This document shows positions 45,333-55,235 of a DNA stretch of 64,000 bases, one piece after another. Every line of letters starts with the position of its first letter. Position 1 is the stretch's first letter. This DNA is from Ancylobacter polymorphus (GTDB lineage Bacteria; Pseudomonadota; Alphaproteobacteria; Rhizobiales; Xanthobacteraceae). The stretch lies in assembly GCF_030813495.1 (NCBI RefSeq), contig NZ_JAUSUI010000005.1, positions 1-64,000 on the forward strand. Reading direction: 5' to 3'. The notes under the pieces were generated by a model that saw only the letters and a program-made list of their open reading frames with translations, did not search any database and had not been told where the DNA came from. A program made the position numbers and the translations under genes.

Positions 45333-45379
45333 GGAACGGCCCCCGCCGGCGCAGATTGCGCATCCGGCCGGCTTCTAGA

Positions 45380-45423
45380 GCAATTCCGGCAAAAGTGCCT
45401 AGCGGTTTTGCGGCAGGAATGGC
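45380..45423. repeat. Imperfect palindromic intergenic repeat (REP-like)
   Basis: GCAATTCCGGCAAAA (45380-45394) pairs imperfectly with TTTTGCGGCAGGAATGGC (45406-45423). This form (AATTCCGGAAAAG...CGGTTTTNC) is common as an intergenic repeat in Hyphomicrobiales genomes, by memory of the pattern. No gene is encoded. Confidence 0.6.
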
Positions 45424-45434
45424 GCAGACCGAGG

Positions 45435-45483
45435 CCGTTCGCGCCTTTCCGGTGACATCAGCGCACCGGAAAGGCGCGAACGG
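45435..45483. repeat. Perfect 20-bp inverted repeat (REP-like hairpin)
   Basis: The 20-base arm 45435-45454 (CCGTTCGCGCCTTTCCGGTG) is exactly complementary to 45464-45483, with a 9-base loop. It lies in the gap between the ATP-grasp and ppx genes. No T-run follows either arm, so it is a dispersed palindrome or RNA-stabilising element rather than a standard terminator. Confidence 0.85.
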
Positions 45484-45524
45484 GAGCGGGCCGACAAATC
45501 CAGACCCCGCTACCGTCGGCAAGA

Positions 45525-47042
45525 CTAGCCGGCGACGACCACCGATTCGCGTCCGATCAGCCGGCCGAGCGTGCGCAGGCGGCTGGCGATGCGGTCGCCG
45601 CTGAGCGGGGCGAGTTCGCCGCGCAACTGGAGCGAGAGCTTGCCGCGCTCCACCGTCAGCGGCGTCAGCGGCAGCGTGCCCGGCATGGCGGCGGAGAGGA
45701 TGTAGCCCACCCGCATCGCCGCGCCGAGAATCCTCGCCCGGTCCAGGAGCCGGGCCGAGACCAGCTCGCGGATGCGCGGCGACAGGTCTTCGTCCACCAG
45801 CCCGACATGCCGGTAATAGATGGCGAGCGCCAGGAAGGCGCGGCCGGGATGGTCGACGCCGATGAAGGAGGCGTGGGCGATGAGATTGAGGCTCTGCTCG
45901 CCGCGATAATCGGGATGCGCCCGCCAGCTGATGTCGGAAAGCAGGCAGGCGGCATGGCGCAGCCGCTTCTCTTCCAGGCTTTCGTCGATGTGGCTGGATT
46001 TCATGAACTGGTCGGTCCAGTCGATGAGTTCCCAGCCATGGGCGGGGGAGCGGGCGCGGACCTCGTTCAGTTCGGCGGCGGCGGAGATCAGCGGATCGAG
46101 GCTGCGGTCTTCCTCGCTGAGAAGCTCATAGAGCAGCCCCTCGCGCACGCCCTGCGCCGAGATGAAGACATTGGCCGGCTTGCCGATGCGGATCACATGT
46201 TCCAGCACCAGCGCGCCATAGGGCAGCAGTGGCCGGCGCACATCCGACACCGTGTCGATGCGCGAGAGCGTGTCGATCGGCACCTGCCGCACCAGCCGGC
46301 AGAATTCCAGCGCCTCGCGCGCGGGAATGATGTAGCCGTGCATCACATGCAGGGGATAGCCGCGCTGGAACATGTGCAGCCGCGCCAGAGCGCGCCAGGT
46401 GCCGCCCACGGCGTAGAAGGTGCGGCCCCTGAGATGTTCGAGATGCGGGTCCTTGGCCAGCAGGTCCTTGACGATCTTGTCGGCCTTTTTCAGCGAGCGG
46501 CCGGACGTGTCCTGCAAGGCGAGGCCGCCAAGCGGAAAGGTGACGCCGGAGCCGATGCGTTGGCCGTGCAGGTCGGCCAGTTCCAGCGAGCCGCCGCCGA
46601 GATCGCCGACCACGCCATTGGCGTGATGCACGCCGGAGAGAATGCCGAGCGCGGAAAGCTGCGCCTCGCGCTTGCCGGAGAGCACCTCCACCTCGGTGCG
46701 GCAGATCTCGCGGCAGGCATTGACGAAATCCGGCCCGTTCGAGGCATCGCGCGCCGCCGCGGTGGCGAGCACATAGAGCGTGCCCACCCCCATGCGGTCG
46801 CACAGCACCCGGAAGCGGCGCAGGGCGGCGAGCGCCTTCTCCACCGCGTCGGGGTTCAGCCGGCCGGTGGTCAGCACCTCCCGGCCGAGCCCGCAGGAGG
46901 CCTTCTCGTTGAAGATCGGCGTCGGCGAGCGCGACAGGCGCTCATAGACGACGAGGCGGACGGAGTTGGAACCGATATCGATGACGGCGATAGACATGCC
47001 GGACAACAAGCCGTGTCCGGCATCACGCAAGGCTTCGCTCAT
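45525..47042 (-). CDS. ppx: Exopolyphosphatase / guanosine pentaphosphatase (Ppx/GppA)
   Basis: A 505-residue ASKHA-fold phosphatase. Motifs: AVIDIGSNSVRLVVYE (phosphate 1), ATAAARDASNG, and GDLGGGSLELADL (phosphate 2), then an HD-like C-terminal region (AHASFIGVDHPGRAFLALAIYYRH). Degrades polyphosphate from its ends. It starts 4 bases after the ppk stop, so kinase and phosphatase are co-transcribed. The start at ATG 47042 is preferred; Met at 46997 (MSIAVIDIG) is possible. Confidence 0.93.
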   Translation of the reverse strand: MSEALRDAGHGLLSGMSIAVIDIGSNSVRLVVYERLSRSPTPIFNEKASCGLGREVLTTGRLNPDAVEKALAALRRFRVLCDRMGVGTLYVLATAAARDASNGPDFVNACREICRTEVEVLSGKREAQLSALGILSGVHHANGVVGDLGGGSLELADLHGQRIGSGVTFPLGGLALQDTSGRSLKKADKIVKDLLAKDPHLEHLRGRTFYAVGGTWRALARLHMFQRGYPLHVMHGYIIPAREALEFCRLVRQVPIDTLSRIDTVSDVRRPLLPYGALVLEHVIRIGKPANVFISAQGVREGLLYELLSEEDRSLDPLISAAAELNEVRARSPAHGWELIDWTDQFMKSSHIDESLEEKRLRHAACLLSDISWRAHPDYRGEQSLNLIAHASFIGVDHPGRAFLALAIYYRHVGLVDEDLSPRIRELVSARLLDRARILGAAMRVGYILSAAMPGTLPLTPLTVERGKLSLQLRGELAPLSGDRIASRLRTLGRLIGRESVVVAG

Positions 47043-47046
47043 GCGC

Positions 47047-49347
47047 TCACGTCCGTTCGCGACGGCGCAGGAGGTTTCGGGGCGAGGATTCCTTGAGCGA
47101 CTTACCACGTCCCGACAGGCTCGGATTGGTCATGAAATATTGCTGGGCGTTGAATTTTTCCTCGCCCTCGCCGGGAACTATGCGCTGCGACGAGCCATCG
47201 GGCAACACCCGCCAGCTCTGCTGGTTGTCCTGCAGGTTGGCGACCATGATCTGGTCGAGGATCTGCATGTGCACCGTCGGGTTGGTGATCGGGCACAGCG
47301 ATTCGACGCGGCGGTCGAGATTGCGCGGCATCAGGTCGGCCGAGGAGATGTAGACGGCGGCGTCCGCATGCGGCAGGCCGTGGCCATTGCCGAAGCAATA
47401 GATGCGCTCATGCTCCAGGAAGCGGCCGACGATGGACTTGACGCGGATATTCTCCGACAGGCCGGGAACGCCCGGGCGCAGGCAGCAGATGCCGCGCACC
47501 ACGATGTCGATCGGCACGCCCGCCTGGCTGGCGCGGTAGAGCGCGTCGATGATCATCGGGTCGACCAGCGAGTTCATCTTCAGCCAGATCGCCGCCGGCT
47601 TGCCGGCCTCGGCGAATTCCACCTCGCCATTGATATGGTCGAGGATGCGCTTCTTCAGCGTCAGCGGGGCGATGGCCAGCGCTTCCAGCTCCACCGGCTC
47701 GGCATAGCCGGTGATGAAGTTGAAGATGCGCGCCACGTCGCGCCCGATCGCGGGGTCGGCGGTGAAGAAGGACAGGTCGGTGTAGATGCGGGCGGTGATC
47801 GGGTGATAATTGCCCGTGCCGACATGGCAGTAGCTCGCCAGCGCGCCACCCTCGCGGCGCACCACCAGCGAGAGCTTGGCGTGGGTCTTCAGCTCCAGGA
47901 AGCCGAACACCACCTGCACGCCGGCCCGCTCCAGATCGCGCGCCCAGCGGATATTGGCTTCCTCGTCGAAGCGCGCCTTCAGCTCCACCAGCGCCGTCAC
48001 CGACTTGCCGGCCTCGGCCGCCTCGGCCAGCGCCTTGACGATGGGGCTGTCGGAAGAGGTGCGGTAGAGCGTCTGCTTGATGGCGACGACGTTCGGGTCG
48101 CGCGCCGCCTGGCGCAGGAACTGCACCACCACGTCGAAGGATTCATAGGGGTGGTGGACCACGAGGTCCTTCTCGCGGATGGCGGCGAAGCAGTCGCCGG
48201 CATGGTCGCGGATCCGCTCGGGGAAGCGCGGATTATACGGCTTGAACTTCAGGTCCGGCCGGTCGATGCCGACGAGCTGGCTGAACTCGTTCAGCGCCAG
48301 CACGCCGTCGACCAGGAACACCTCGTCCCCGGCCACGCCGAGCTCGCGGGCGACGAAGACGCGCAGTTCCTCGGGCATGGAGGCGTCGACCTCCAGCCGG
48401 ATCACCTGCCCCAGCCGGCGGCGCTTCAGCGCCGTCTCGAACTGGCGCATCAGGTCCTCGGCCTCTTCCTCGACTTCGAGATCGCTGTCGCGGATGACGC
48501 GGAAGCCGCCCTGCCCCTTCACCTGATAGCCCGGGAACAGGCGGCCGATGAACAGGCCGATCATCTGTTCGAGGGTGATGAAGCGCTGCACCCCGCCCTC
48601 GCCGTCCGGCAGGCGGATGAAGCGGTCGATCTTGGCCGGCACGCGGATGAGCGCGTTCATCGCCCGCCCGTCATGGATGCGCGCGAGCTGCAGCGCCAGC
48701 GAGAAGCCAAGATTGGGAATGAACGGGAAAGGATGCGCCGGATCGATGGCGAGCGGGGTCAGCACCGGGAACACATGGGCGAGGAAGAAATCGTCCAGCA
48801 CCGCCCGGTCGGCGCGCTCCACATCGGCGCCGTCCACCAGCACGATACCGCAGCCGATCAGCGACTGGCGCAGGTCGCGCCAGCGGGCCTGCTGGTCCTC
48901 GGCGAGTTCGGCCGCCGCCGCGCCGATGCGGGCGAGCTGTTCCACCGGGTTCAGCCCGTCCGGGCTGCGCACCGTGTAGCCCTCGCGCACCTGCTCCTTC
49001 AGGCCGGCGACGCGGACCATGAAGAACTCGTCGAGATTATTGGCCGAGATGGAGAGGAAGCGCAGCTGTTCGAGCATCGGGTGCTCGGTGTTGGCGGCCT
49101 CTTCCAGCACGCGGCGGTTGAATTCGAGCCAGGACAGCTCGCGGTTGATGAAGCGCTCGGGCGACTTCATCAACTCGTCCTCCAGGGGCCGCGGGGGTAC
49201 CGTCGGCTGGATGGCCATTTCGGTCAGTTCGACAAGCTGTTCCACCGGCGTTTCCGTCTCGCTCACCGTCGGCACTCCATCCTCTTTGCGGGGGGCCCGC
49301 TTCGGCCGGCGCGAAGGTCGCCGGGCAACATGACGGCTGGATGACAT
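47047..49347 (-). CDS. ppk1: Polyphosphate kinase 1
   Basis: A 766-residue Ppk1: [19 protein letters not shown] and [20 protein letters not shown] at the N domain, [22 protein letters not shown], the phosphorylated His in [11 protein letters not shown] and the second His in [13 protein letters not shown]. It makes polyphosphate from ATP reversibly. The N-terminus carries about 60 extra residues (basic, low complexity) before the conserved core, so a later start is possible. Seven bases after hdaA. Confidence 0.95.
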   Translation of the reverse strand: MSSSRHVARRPSRRPKRAPRKEDGVPTVSETETPVEQLVELTEMAIQPTVPPRPLEDELMKSPERFINRELSWLEFNRRVLEEAANTEHPMLEQLRFLSISANNLDEFFMVRVAGLKEQVREGYTVRSPDGLNPVEQLARIGAAAAELAEDQQARWRDLRQSLIGCGIVLVDGADVERADRAVLDDFFLAHVFPVLTPLAIDPAHPFPFIPNLGFSLALQLARIHDGRAMNALIRVPAKIDRFIRLPDGEGGVQRFITLEQMIGLFIGRLFPGYQVKGQGGFRVIRDSDLEVEEEAEDLMRQFETALKRRRLGQVIRLEVDASMPEELRVFVARELGVAGDEVFLVDGVLALNEFSQLVGIDRPDLKFKPYNPRFPERIRDHAGDCFAAIREKDLVVHHPYESFDVVVQFLRQAARDPNVVAIKQTLYRTSSDSPIVKALAEAAEAGKSVTALVELKARFDEEANIRWARDLERAGVQVVFGFLELKTHAKLSLVVRREGGALASYCHVGTGNYHPITARIYTDLSFFTADPAIGRDVARIFNFITGYAEPVELEALAIAPLTLKKRILDHINGEVEFAEAGKPAAIWLKMNSLVDPMIIDALYRASQAGVPIDIVVRGICCLRPGVPGLSENIRVKSIVGRFLEHERIYCFGNGHGLPHADAAVYISSADLMPRNLDRRVESLCPITNPTVHMQILDQIMVANLQDNQQSWRVLPDGSSQRIVPGEGEEKFNAQQYFMTNPSLSGRGKSLKESSPRNLLRRRERT

Positions 49348-49354
49348 GTCGGTA

Positions 49355-50092
49355 TTAACCCGTGGTCAAGTCGTTAAAGGGGATGTCTCGCTCGTCCGGC
49401 CCGGCCTCGCTGGAGGCACCGGCCCGCTCGCGCAGAAGCGTGGCCACCAGCGCGCGGGTCAGCGGGCGCTTGCGTGCCAGCGCCTCGCGGTCGAGTTCGG
49501 CCACCACGTCGCGCAGCCCGGCGATGGAGCGCTCGACGCGCGGCAGCAGATAAGCGAGCAGCGCCTCGTCGGGCAGGATCTGACGGTCGGCGAAAAGCTT
49601 CACCGCCACCGCCGCCAGCAGTTCCTCGTCCGGCGCGCCGAGCCGCACCACCGGCAGCGCCCGCAGCCGCGAGGCGAGATCGGCGGTGGCGAGGCCCTCC
49701 GACAGCGCCGAGGGCAGCCGCGCGGAGGTGATGAGCAGGTTCGCCTTCTGCTCGCCCACCAGATTGAGCAGATGGAACAGCGCCGCCTCCGGCACCGGCC
49801 CGGTGCCGAGGTCCTCCAGCACCAGAGCGCCGCCGGCGAGCAGTCCGGGCACGGCGGCGATGTCGAGCGCGGAAGCGGGGAGGATCGGCGCGCCGGAGGC
49901 TTCGGCGAAGATGGCGGCGAGATGCGACTTGCCCGAACCCGCCGGCCCCACCAGCGCCACGGTGCGGGCCGGCCAGTCCGGCCAGGAATCGATCAGCGCC
50001 AGCGCCGCCTCATTGGCGAGGCCGGGCAGGAAATCGTCGCGCGACCGGCTGTCGGCATGCGGCAGGTCGAGCGCGAGCTGGCGGCTGCCCAT
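49355..50092 (-). CDS. hdaA: DnaA-related regulator HdaA
   Basis: A 245-residue short AAA+ protein. [17 protein letters not shown] near the start contains the QLxLDLP clamp-binding-type motif (QLALDLP), Walker [12 protein letters not shown] and a Walker B-like VLEDLG. It lacks the DnaA DNA-binding domain. In Caulobacter and relatives HdaA binds the sliding clamp and promotes hydrolysis of DnaA-ATP. ATG 50092 lies 2 bases after the permease stop. Position upstream of ppk matches the alphaproteobacterial norm. Confidence 0.9.
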   Translation of the reverse strand: MGSRQLALDLPHADSRSRDDFLPGLANEAALALIDSWPDWPARTVALVGPAGSGKSHLAAIFAEASGAPILPASALDIAAVPGLLAGGALVLEDLGTGPVPEAALFHLLNLVGEQKANLLITSARLPSALSEGLATADLASRLRALPVVRLGAPDEELLAAVAVKLFADRQILPDEALLAYLLPRVERSIAGLRDVVAELDREALARKRPLTRALVATLLRERAGASSEAGPDERDIPFNDLTTG

Positions 50093-50094
50093 GC

Positions 50095-51222
50095 TCAGCG
50101 CACCCGGTTGTCGGGGAGATAGGGCACGGGCGCGGGGGCGCTGAGCCGTTCGTCCTCGCCCTCCCCGGTATAGAGCGGGCTTTCCAGATACTGGTTGATG
50201 GCGAAGCGCACCAGCACGCCCACCGCCGCCGCCAGCGGCACGGCGAGCAGCAGGCCGAGGAAGCCGAGCAGATAGCCGAAGGCCAGCAGGGCGAACATCA
50301 GCCACACCGGGTGCAGGCCGACACTGTCGCCCACGAGCTTCGGCGAGAGAATGTAGCCCTCGACGAACTGGCCGAACACGAAGATGCCGATGACGATGGC
50401 GATCATCGAATAATCGGGGAAGAACTGCACGATGGCGACGCCGGCGGCCAGCACCAGCCCGGTGAGCGAGCCGACATAGGGGATGAAGCTGATGATCCCC
50501 GAGACGAAGCCGATGACGAAGCCGAAATTCAGCCCGGTCATGGTGAGGCTGACGGCGTAGAAGCTGCCGAGGATCAGGCACACCAGCGACTGGCCGCGCA
50601 CGAAGCCGGCAATGGCGCCGTCCATCTGCGCGGCAATGTCGCGAATGGTGGCGCGGTGGCGCACCGGCAGCCAGGAATCGACCTTCGCCACCATGCTGTA
50701 CCAGTCGTTGAGAATGTAGAACGCCACGACCGGGGTGATGACCAGCAGCGAGAACACCGAGAGCAGCGCCTGCCCGCCGGTCCACAGCCCCTGGATCAGG
50801 GTCAGCATATAGGCGGCGCCCTGCGACACCAGCTCATTCACCCCGGACTGGATGCTGGGCAGCCGGTCGCCGACGAAATCGCGCAGCCAGGCCGCGCTCT
50901 CACCCTCGCCGGTCAAAAGATTCTGCAGCTTGCCGATATATTCCGGCAGGCGCTGGATGAAGGCGGCCAGCTGCGAGCCGAAGATCGGCAGCACCAGCAG
51001 CATGAGCAATATGCCCAGCAGCAGGGTGAGCGTGATCGTCGCCAGCGAGGCCACCAGACGGTTCACGCCGCGCCGTTGCAGCCAGGTCGTCACCGGGTTG
51101 AGGAAATAGGCCAGAGCGAGGCCGGCGACGAAGGGCAGGAGCACGCTGGACAGCAGCCACGCGGCCGCGATGAACAGGCCGAGCATGGTCAGCCAGAACG
51201 TCACCTGCTTGTGCCACGCCAT
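50095..51222 (-). CDS. AI-2E family transporter (PerM-like)
   Basis: A 375-residue membrane protein: SSVLLPFVAGLALAYFLNPVTTWLQRRGVNR, long periplasmic amphipathic region, then VARNQSLV-like GQSLVCLILGSFYAVSLTMTGLNFG, GIISFIPYVGSLTGLVLA and SPKLVGDSVGLHPVWLMFALLAFG. About eight helices. Family members export small solutes or act as cation antiporters; the AI-2 name does not imply quorum sensing here. First gene of the run to hdaA-ppk-ppx. Confidence 0.92.
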   Translation of the reverse strand: MAWHKQVTFWLTMLGLFIAAAWLLSSVLLPFVAGLALAYFLNPVTTWLQRRGVNRLVASLATITLTLLLGILLMLLVLPIFGSQLAAFIQRLPEYIGKLQNLLTGEGESAAWLRDFVGDRLPSIQSGVNELVSQGAAYMLTLIQGLWTGGQALLSVFSLLVITPVVAFYILNDWYSMVAKVDSWLPVRHRATIRDIAAQMDGAIAGFVRGQSLVCLILGSFYAVSLTMTGLNFGFVIGFVSGIISFIPYVGSLTGLVLAAGVAIVQFFPDYSMIAIVIGIFVFGQFVEGYILSPKLVGDSVGLHPVWLMFALLAFGYLLGFLGLLLAVPLAAAVGVLVRFAINQYLESPLYTGEGEDERLSAPAPVPYLPDNRVR

Positions 51223-51422
51223 ACGTCAAACCGCCTCTCGCCCGACCCGCGCCTCGCGGCGGTGCTTCGCGCATATAAATACAGAAAAACGACGCGCGTG
51301 CGATGCACAAGCGCCGCGAGTGCCACCGCTGCCCCCGCCATTCACAGCACGGTTCCAACGCCGGCATGGCCCAGCGCGTTCCGCCGTGGCACAAGGCGGG
51401 GGTCCGCTGAAGGAGGCGCAGG

Positions 51423-52160
51423 ATGGAAGACCCGCTCTATACCGATCCGTCGCTGGTCGCCTTCTACGATGCCGAGAATGACGGCGGCGCGGACCACGCT
51501 TTCTGCGCCGCCCTCGCGCGCGGCGCACGCTCCGTGCTCGATCTCGGCTGCGGCACGGGGGCGCTGCTGGCGGGGCTCTCCAACCCCGTGCGCGTCGGCG
51601 TCGATCCGGCGGGCGCGATGCTGGACGTGGCCCGGGCCCGTCCGGGGGCGGAAGGCGCCGAATGGATCGCGGCGGACGCCCGCACGCTGCGCCTCGGCCG
51701 GCGCTTCGATCTGGTGATGCTGACCGGGCATGCCTTCCAGGTCTTTCTCACCGATGACGACCAGCGCGCCGCGCTCGCCACCATCGCCGCCCATCTGGCG
51801 CCGGGCGGGCGCTTCGTGTTCGACGCCCGCAACCCGGCCGTCCGGGAATGGGAGGAATGGCAGCCGCACAATTCGCGCCGCTGGGTCGATCACCCCGCCC
51901 ATGGAAGGGTGGAAGCGTGGAACAGCGCCATTTGCGACGAGGCGTCAGGCATCGTCACCTACGGCACCTATTACCGCCTCGCCGACGGGCGCACCCTGAG
52001 CGCACAGAGCCGCATCCGTTTCACGCCGCGCGCCGTGCTTGAGGAGCGGATCGCGGAGGCCGGGCTGTCGGTGGAACGCTGGTTCGGCGACTGGCACGGG
52101 GGCCCAGACGGTGCGCAGTCCCCCGAGTTCATTCCGCTGGGGCAGCTTTCGCCGGCGTGA
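51423..52160 (+). CDS. Class I SAM-dependent methyltransferase
   Basis: A 245-residue protein. Motif I is VLDLGCGTGALLAGL. Post-I Asp in GVDPAGAMLDVARA, then ADARTLRLGRRFDLVMLTGHAFQVF and ATIAAHLAPGGRFVFDARNP follow. A GGAGG site precedes ATG 51423. C-terminal segment (YYRLADGRTL...FTPRAVLEERIAEAGL) is as in UbiE/BioC-like small-molecule methyltransferases. Substrate unknown. Its end is close to the BenE-like gene, so co-transcription is likely. Confidence 0.88.
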   Translation: MEDPLYTDPSLVAFYDAENDGGADHAFCAALARGARSVLDLGCGTGALLAGLSNPVRVGVDPAGAMLDVARARPGAEGAEWIAADARTLRLGRRFDLVMLTGHAFQVFLTDDDQRAALATIAAHLAPGGRFVFDARNPAVREWEEWQPHNSRRWVDHPAHGRVEAWNSAICDEASGIVTYGTYYRLADGRTLSAQSRIRFTPRAVLEERIAEAGLSVERWFGDWHGGPDGAQSPEFIPLGQLSPA

Positions 52161-52237
52161 GCGCCCTGATGACGGCGCCGGCTGCGCATGTCAAAAGGCG
52201 GCGTCGCGCCGGCCCGGCGCAGCGTTCGGATGATCCC

Positions 52238-53386
52238 ATGCGTTCCTCGCTCGTCACCTCTGGCATCGTCGCCGCGCTTGTCGGCTTCGGCGGCACGCTC
52301 ACCCTCATCGTCGCGGCGGCGCAGGCGCTGGGGGCGACGCCGGGGCAGATCACGTCAGGCGTCATCGGCCTGTGCCTGTCCATGGCGTTCACCTCCGCCT
52401 GGCTCGGCTGGCGCCACCGCATGCCGATCATCACCGCCTGGACCACGCCCGGCGCGGCGCTGATCGCCGCCTCGCACGGCCTCACCATCGAGCCCGCCGT
52501 GGGCGCCTTCCTGGTCGCCGGCGCGCTCATTCTCGTCACCGCCGCGGTGAAGCCGCTCGGCGCGCTGGTGCAGCGCCTGCCGGTAGCGATCGCCGCCGCG
52601 ATGCTGGCGGGCGTGCTGTTCCGCTTCTGCACCGGCGTGTTCACCGCCGGGCAGGCCGACCCGCTGCTGGTGCTGCCGCTGGTGCTGCTGTTCCTGGTGG
52701 CGCGGCGCATCTCGCCCTTCGGCGCGGTGCTCGCGGTGCTGGTGCTCGGCATCGCGCTGGCCTTCGTCCTCGGCCGCGTCGGCCCGCTGCCCGATGGCGT
52801 GCCGTGGCCGAGCGTTGAACTGATCGTGCCGCGTTTCGACCTGCAATCGCTGATCGGTGTCGGCATCCCGCTCTACATCGTCACCATGGCCTCGCAGAAC
52901 CTGCCGGGCTTCGCGGTGCTGCAGGCGGCGGGCTACAAGCCGCCGGCGCCCTCCATCCTCGCCTCCACCGCCCTCGCCTCGCTGATAACGGCGCCTATCG
53001 GCTCGCTCACCAGCAACCTCGCCGCCATCACCGCCTCCATCTGCACCGGGCCGGACACCCATCCCGACCCGGCAAAGCGCTGGCTGGCGACGCCGTTCTA
53101 TGCGCTGACCTATCTCGTGCTCGCCGCCTGCGGCGCCGGGGCGGTGGCGCTGATCGCCGCGCTGCCGCGCGAACTGGTGGCGACCTTCGCCGGCCTCGCT
53201 CTGCTCGGCCCGCTGGTCAATGCGCTGGGCTCGGCGATGGGCGACGCGGCCAAGCGCTTCCCCGCCGTGCTGACGCTGGCCGTCACCGCTTCCGGCCTGT
53301 CGCTGTTCGGGCTCGGCTCCGCCTTCTGGGGGCTGGCCGCCGGCCTCATTGCGCTTGGCATCGACCATGCCGGACGGCGGGCGTGA
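52238..53386 (+). CDS. Benzoate/H+ symporter family protein (BenE-like)
   Basis: About 382 residues, twelve-helix type. ITSGVIGLCLSMAFTSAWLGWRHRMPIITAWTTPGAALIA, PIGSLTSNLAAITASICTG and the early VGFGGTLTLIVAAAQALGA are BenE landmarks. The frame also allows a GTG at 52157 overlapping the methyltransferase stop, which would add a 27-residue basic tail; ATG 52238 places the first helix where the family has it. No benzoate catabolic genes are nearby, so the real substrate may differ. Confidence 0.85.
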   Translation: MRSSLVTSGIVAALVGFGGTLTLIVAAAQALGATPGQITSGVIGLCLSMAFTSAWLGWRHRMPIITAWTTPGAALIAASHGLTIEPAVGAFLVAGALILVTAAVKPLGALVQRLPVAIAAAMLAGVLFRFCTGVFTAGQADPLLVLPLVLLFLVARRISPFGAVLAVLVLGIALAFVLGRVGPLPDGVPWPSVELIVPRFDLQSLIGVGIPLYIVTMASQNLPGFAVLQAAGYKPPAPSILASTALASLITAPIGSLTSNLAAITASICTGPDTHPDPAKRWLATPFYALTYLVLAACGAGAVALIAALPRELVATFAGLALLGPLVNALGSAMGDAAKRFPAVLTLAVTASGLSLFGLGSAFWGLAAGLIALGIDHAGRRA

Positions 53387-53460
53387 GCGGGAAAACCGCG
53401 CGCGAGCTTGCCCGCCGCGGCATAAGCGGCTAATCCGCCACCATTCCTAGAGGGCATGCG

Positions 53461-54540
53461 ATGACCGGTACGGACAAGGGACTCAGCTATCGCGATGCGG
53501 GCGTCGACATCGACGCCGGCAACCGGCTGGTCGATCTCATCAAGCCGCTGGTCAAGGCGACCCGCCGGCCGGGCGCGGATGCGGACATTGGCGGCTTCGG
53601 CGGCGTGTTCGACCCCAAGGCCGCCGGCTTCAAGGACCCGCTCATCGTCGCCACCACCGACGGCGTCGGCACCAAGCTGAAGATCGCCATCGAGACCGGA
53701 CGGCACGAGACCATCGGCATCGACCTGGTGGCCATGTGCGTCAACGATCTCGTGGTGCAGGGCGCCGAGCCGCTGTTCTTCCTCGACTATTTCGCCACCG
53801 GCAAGCTGGCCCCCGAAGTGGGCGCCACCATCGTCGCCGGCATCGCCCGGGGCTGCCAGGAATCGGGCTGCGCGCTGATCGGCGGCGAGACGGCGGAAAT
53901 GCCGGGCATGTATGCGGAAGGCGATTACGATCTCGCCGGCTTCTCCGTCGGCGCGGTGGAACGCGGCGAGCTGCTGCCCTCGCCCAATGTCCGCCCCGGC
54001 GACGTGCTGCTCGGCCTCGCCTCGTCCGGCGTGCATTCCAACGGTTATTCGCTGGTGCGCCGCATCGTCGAGGTCTCGGGCCTCGCCTGGGACGCGCCCG
54101 CCCCCTTCGCGCCGGAAAAGGCGCTGGGCGAAGCGCTGCTGACCCCGACGCGGCTTTATGTGAAATCGGCGCTGGCCGCCATCCGCTCCACCGGCAAGGT
54201 CAAGGCGCTCGCCCACATCACCGGCGGCGGCCTCACCGAGAACCTGCCGCGCGTGCTGCCGAAGAACACGGTCGGGCGTATCGACCTCGACGGCCTGCCC
54301 GTGCCGCCGGTGTTCCGCTGGCTGGCGCAGGTCGGCAAGGTGGCGCCGGAAGAGATGCTGCGCGCCTTCAATTGCGGCATCGGCATGGTGGTGGTCTGCG
54401 CGCCGGAAGACGCGGAGACGGTGGCGGACGCCTTCGCCAATGCCGGCGAGCAGGTGGTGCATCTCGGCGCCATCGAGCCGGGCGAAGGCGCGGCCCACAC
54501 CGTCTATGACGGCACGCTCGCCCTCGACACGCCGCTCTGA
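53461..54540 (+). CDS. purM: Phosphoribosylformylglycinamidine cyclo-ligase (AIR synthetase)
   Basis: A 359-residue Pur[91 protein letters not shown] and [16 protein letters not shown]. It closes the imidazole ring in purine synthesis (FGAM plus ATP to AIR). Followed 13 bases later by purN. Confidence 0.97.
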   Translation: MTGTDKGLSYRDAGVDIDAGNRLVDLIKPLVKATRRPGADADIGGFGGVFDPKAAGFKDPLIVATTDGVGTKLKIAIETGRHETIGIDLVAMCVNDLVVQGAEPLFFLDYFATGKLAPEVGATIVAGIARGCQESGCALIGGETAEMPGMYAEGDYDLAGFSVGAVERGELLPSPNVRPGDVLLGLASSGVHSNGYSLVRRIVEVSGLAWDAPAPFAPEKALGEALLTPTRLYVKSALAAIRSTGKVKALAHITGGGLTENLPRVLPKNTVGRIDLDGLPVPPVFRWLAQVGKVAPEEMLRAFNCGIGMVVVCAPEDAETVADAFANAGEQVVHLGAIEPGEGAAHTVYDGTLALDTPL

Positions 54541-54553
54541 GCCGGGCGACGCC

Positions 54554-55207
54554 ATGACCAAACCCCGCGTGGCCGTCCTCATCTCCGGGCGCGGCTCCAA
54601 CATGATGTCGCTGATCGAGGCGGCGGCGGCGCCGGACTTCCCGGCCGAGATCGCGGTGGTGATCTCCAACCGCCCGGACGCGCACGGCCTTGCCCGCGCG
54701 CAGGCCTGCAACATCCCCACCCGCACCGTCGACCACAAGGCCCATGCCGACCGCGCCGCCTTCGATGCCGCGCTCGACGCGGTGCTTGTGGAGGAACAGG
54801 CGGACCTCGTCTGCCTCGCCGGCTTCATGCGGCTGCTCACCGCGCCCTTCGTGGAGAAATGGGCGGGGCGGATGATCAACATCCACCCGGCGCTGCTGCC
54901 GAGCTTCAAGGGCCTGCATACGCATGAGCGGGCGCTGGCCGAGGGCGTGCGCATCCATGGCTGCACGGTGCATTTCGTCACGCCGGAAATGGATGTCGGC
55001 CCCATCCTCATGCAGGCCGCCGTGCCGGTGCTGGATGCGGATACGCCGGAGACGCTCGGCGCCCGCGTGCTGGCACAGGAGCATGTGATCTACCCCGCCG
55101 CGCTGCGCATGGTCGCCGATGGCCGCGCCCGTCTCGAAGCCGGACGGGTGGTGCTGGACGAGTTCGTGCTCGCCCCGCCGGCGCTGGTGGTGCCCCCGGT
55201 CGGCTGA
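54554..55207 (+). CDS. purN: Phosphoribosylglycinamide formyltransferase
   Basis: A 217-residue PurN: VLISGRGSNMMSLIEA (phosphate loop), CLAGFMRLLT, catalytic region INIHPALLPSFKGLHTHERAL and GCTVHFVTPEMDVGPILMQA. Transfers formyl from 10-formyl-THF to GAR. ATG 54554 is preferred; an upstream frame start is rejected as it would overlap purM by over 100 bases. Shares a transcript with purM. Confidence 0.96.
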   Translation: MTKPRVAVLISGRGSNMMSLIEAAAAPDFPAEIAVVISNRPDAHGLARAQACNIPTRTVDHKAHADRAAFDAALDAVLVEEQADLVCLAGFMRLLTAPFVEKWAGRMINIHPALLPSFKGLHTHERALAEGVRIHGCTVHFVTPEMDVGPILMQAAVPVLDADTPETLGARVLAQEHVIYPAALRMVADGRARLEAGRVVLDEFVLAPPALVVPPVG

Positions 55208-55235
55208 GAACCGCGCCGGCCGGGAGCCGCCGTGG

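Noticed and set aside
46966-49344. 792-residue plus-strand open frame opposite ppk
   Set aside because: Same reason; ppk carries all catalytic histidines on the minus strand.
50095-51222. Quorum-sensing autoinducer-2 exporter
   Set aside because: The AI-2E family name comes from one member; no lsr or luxS gene is present, and this position is conserved for PerM-like proteins.
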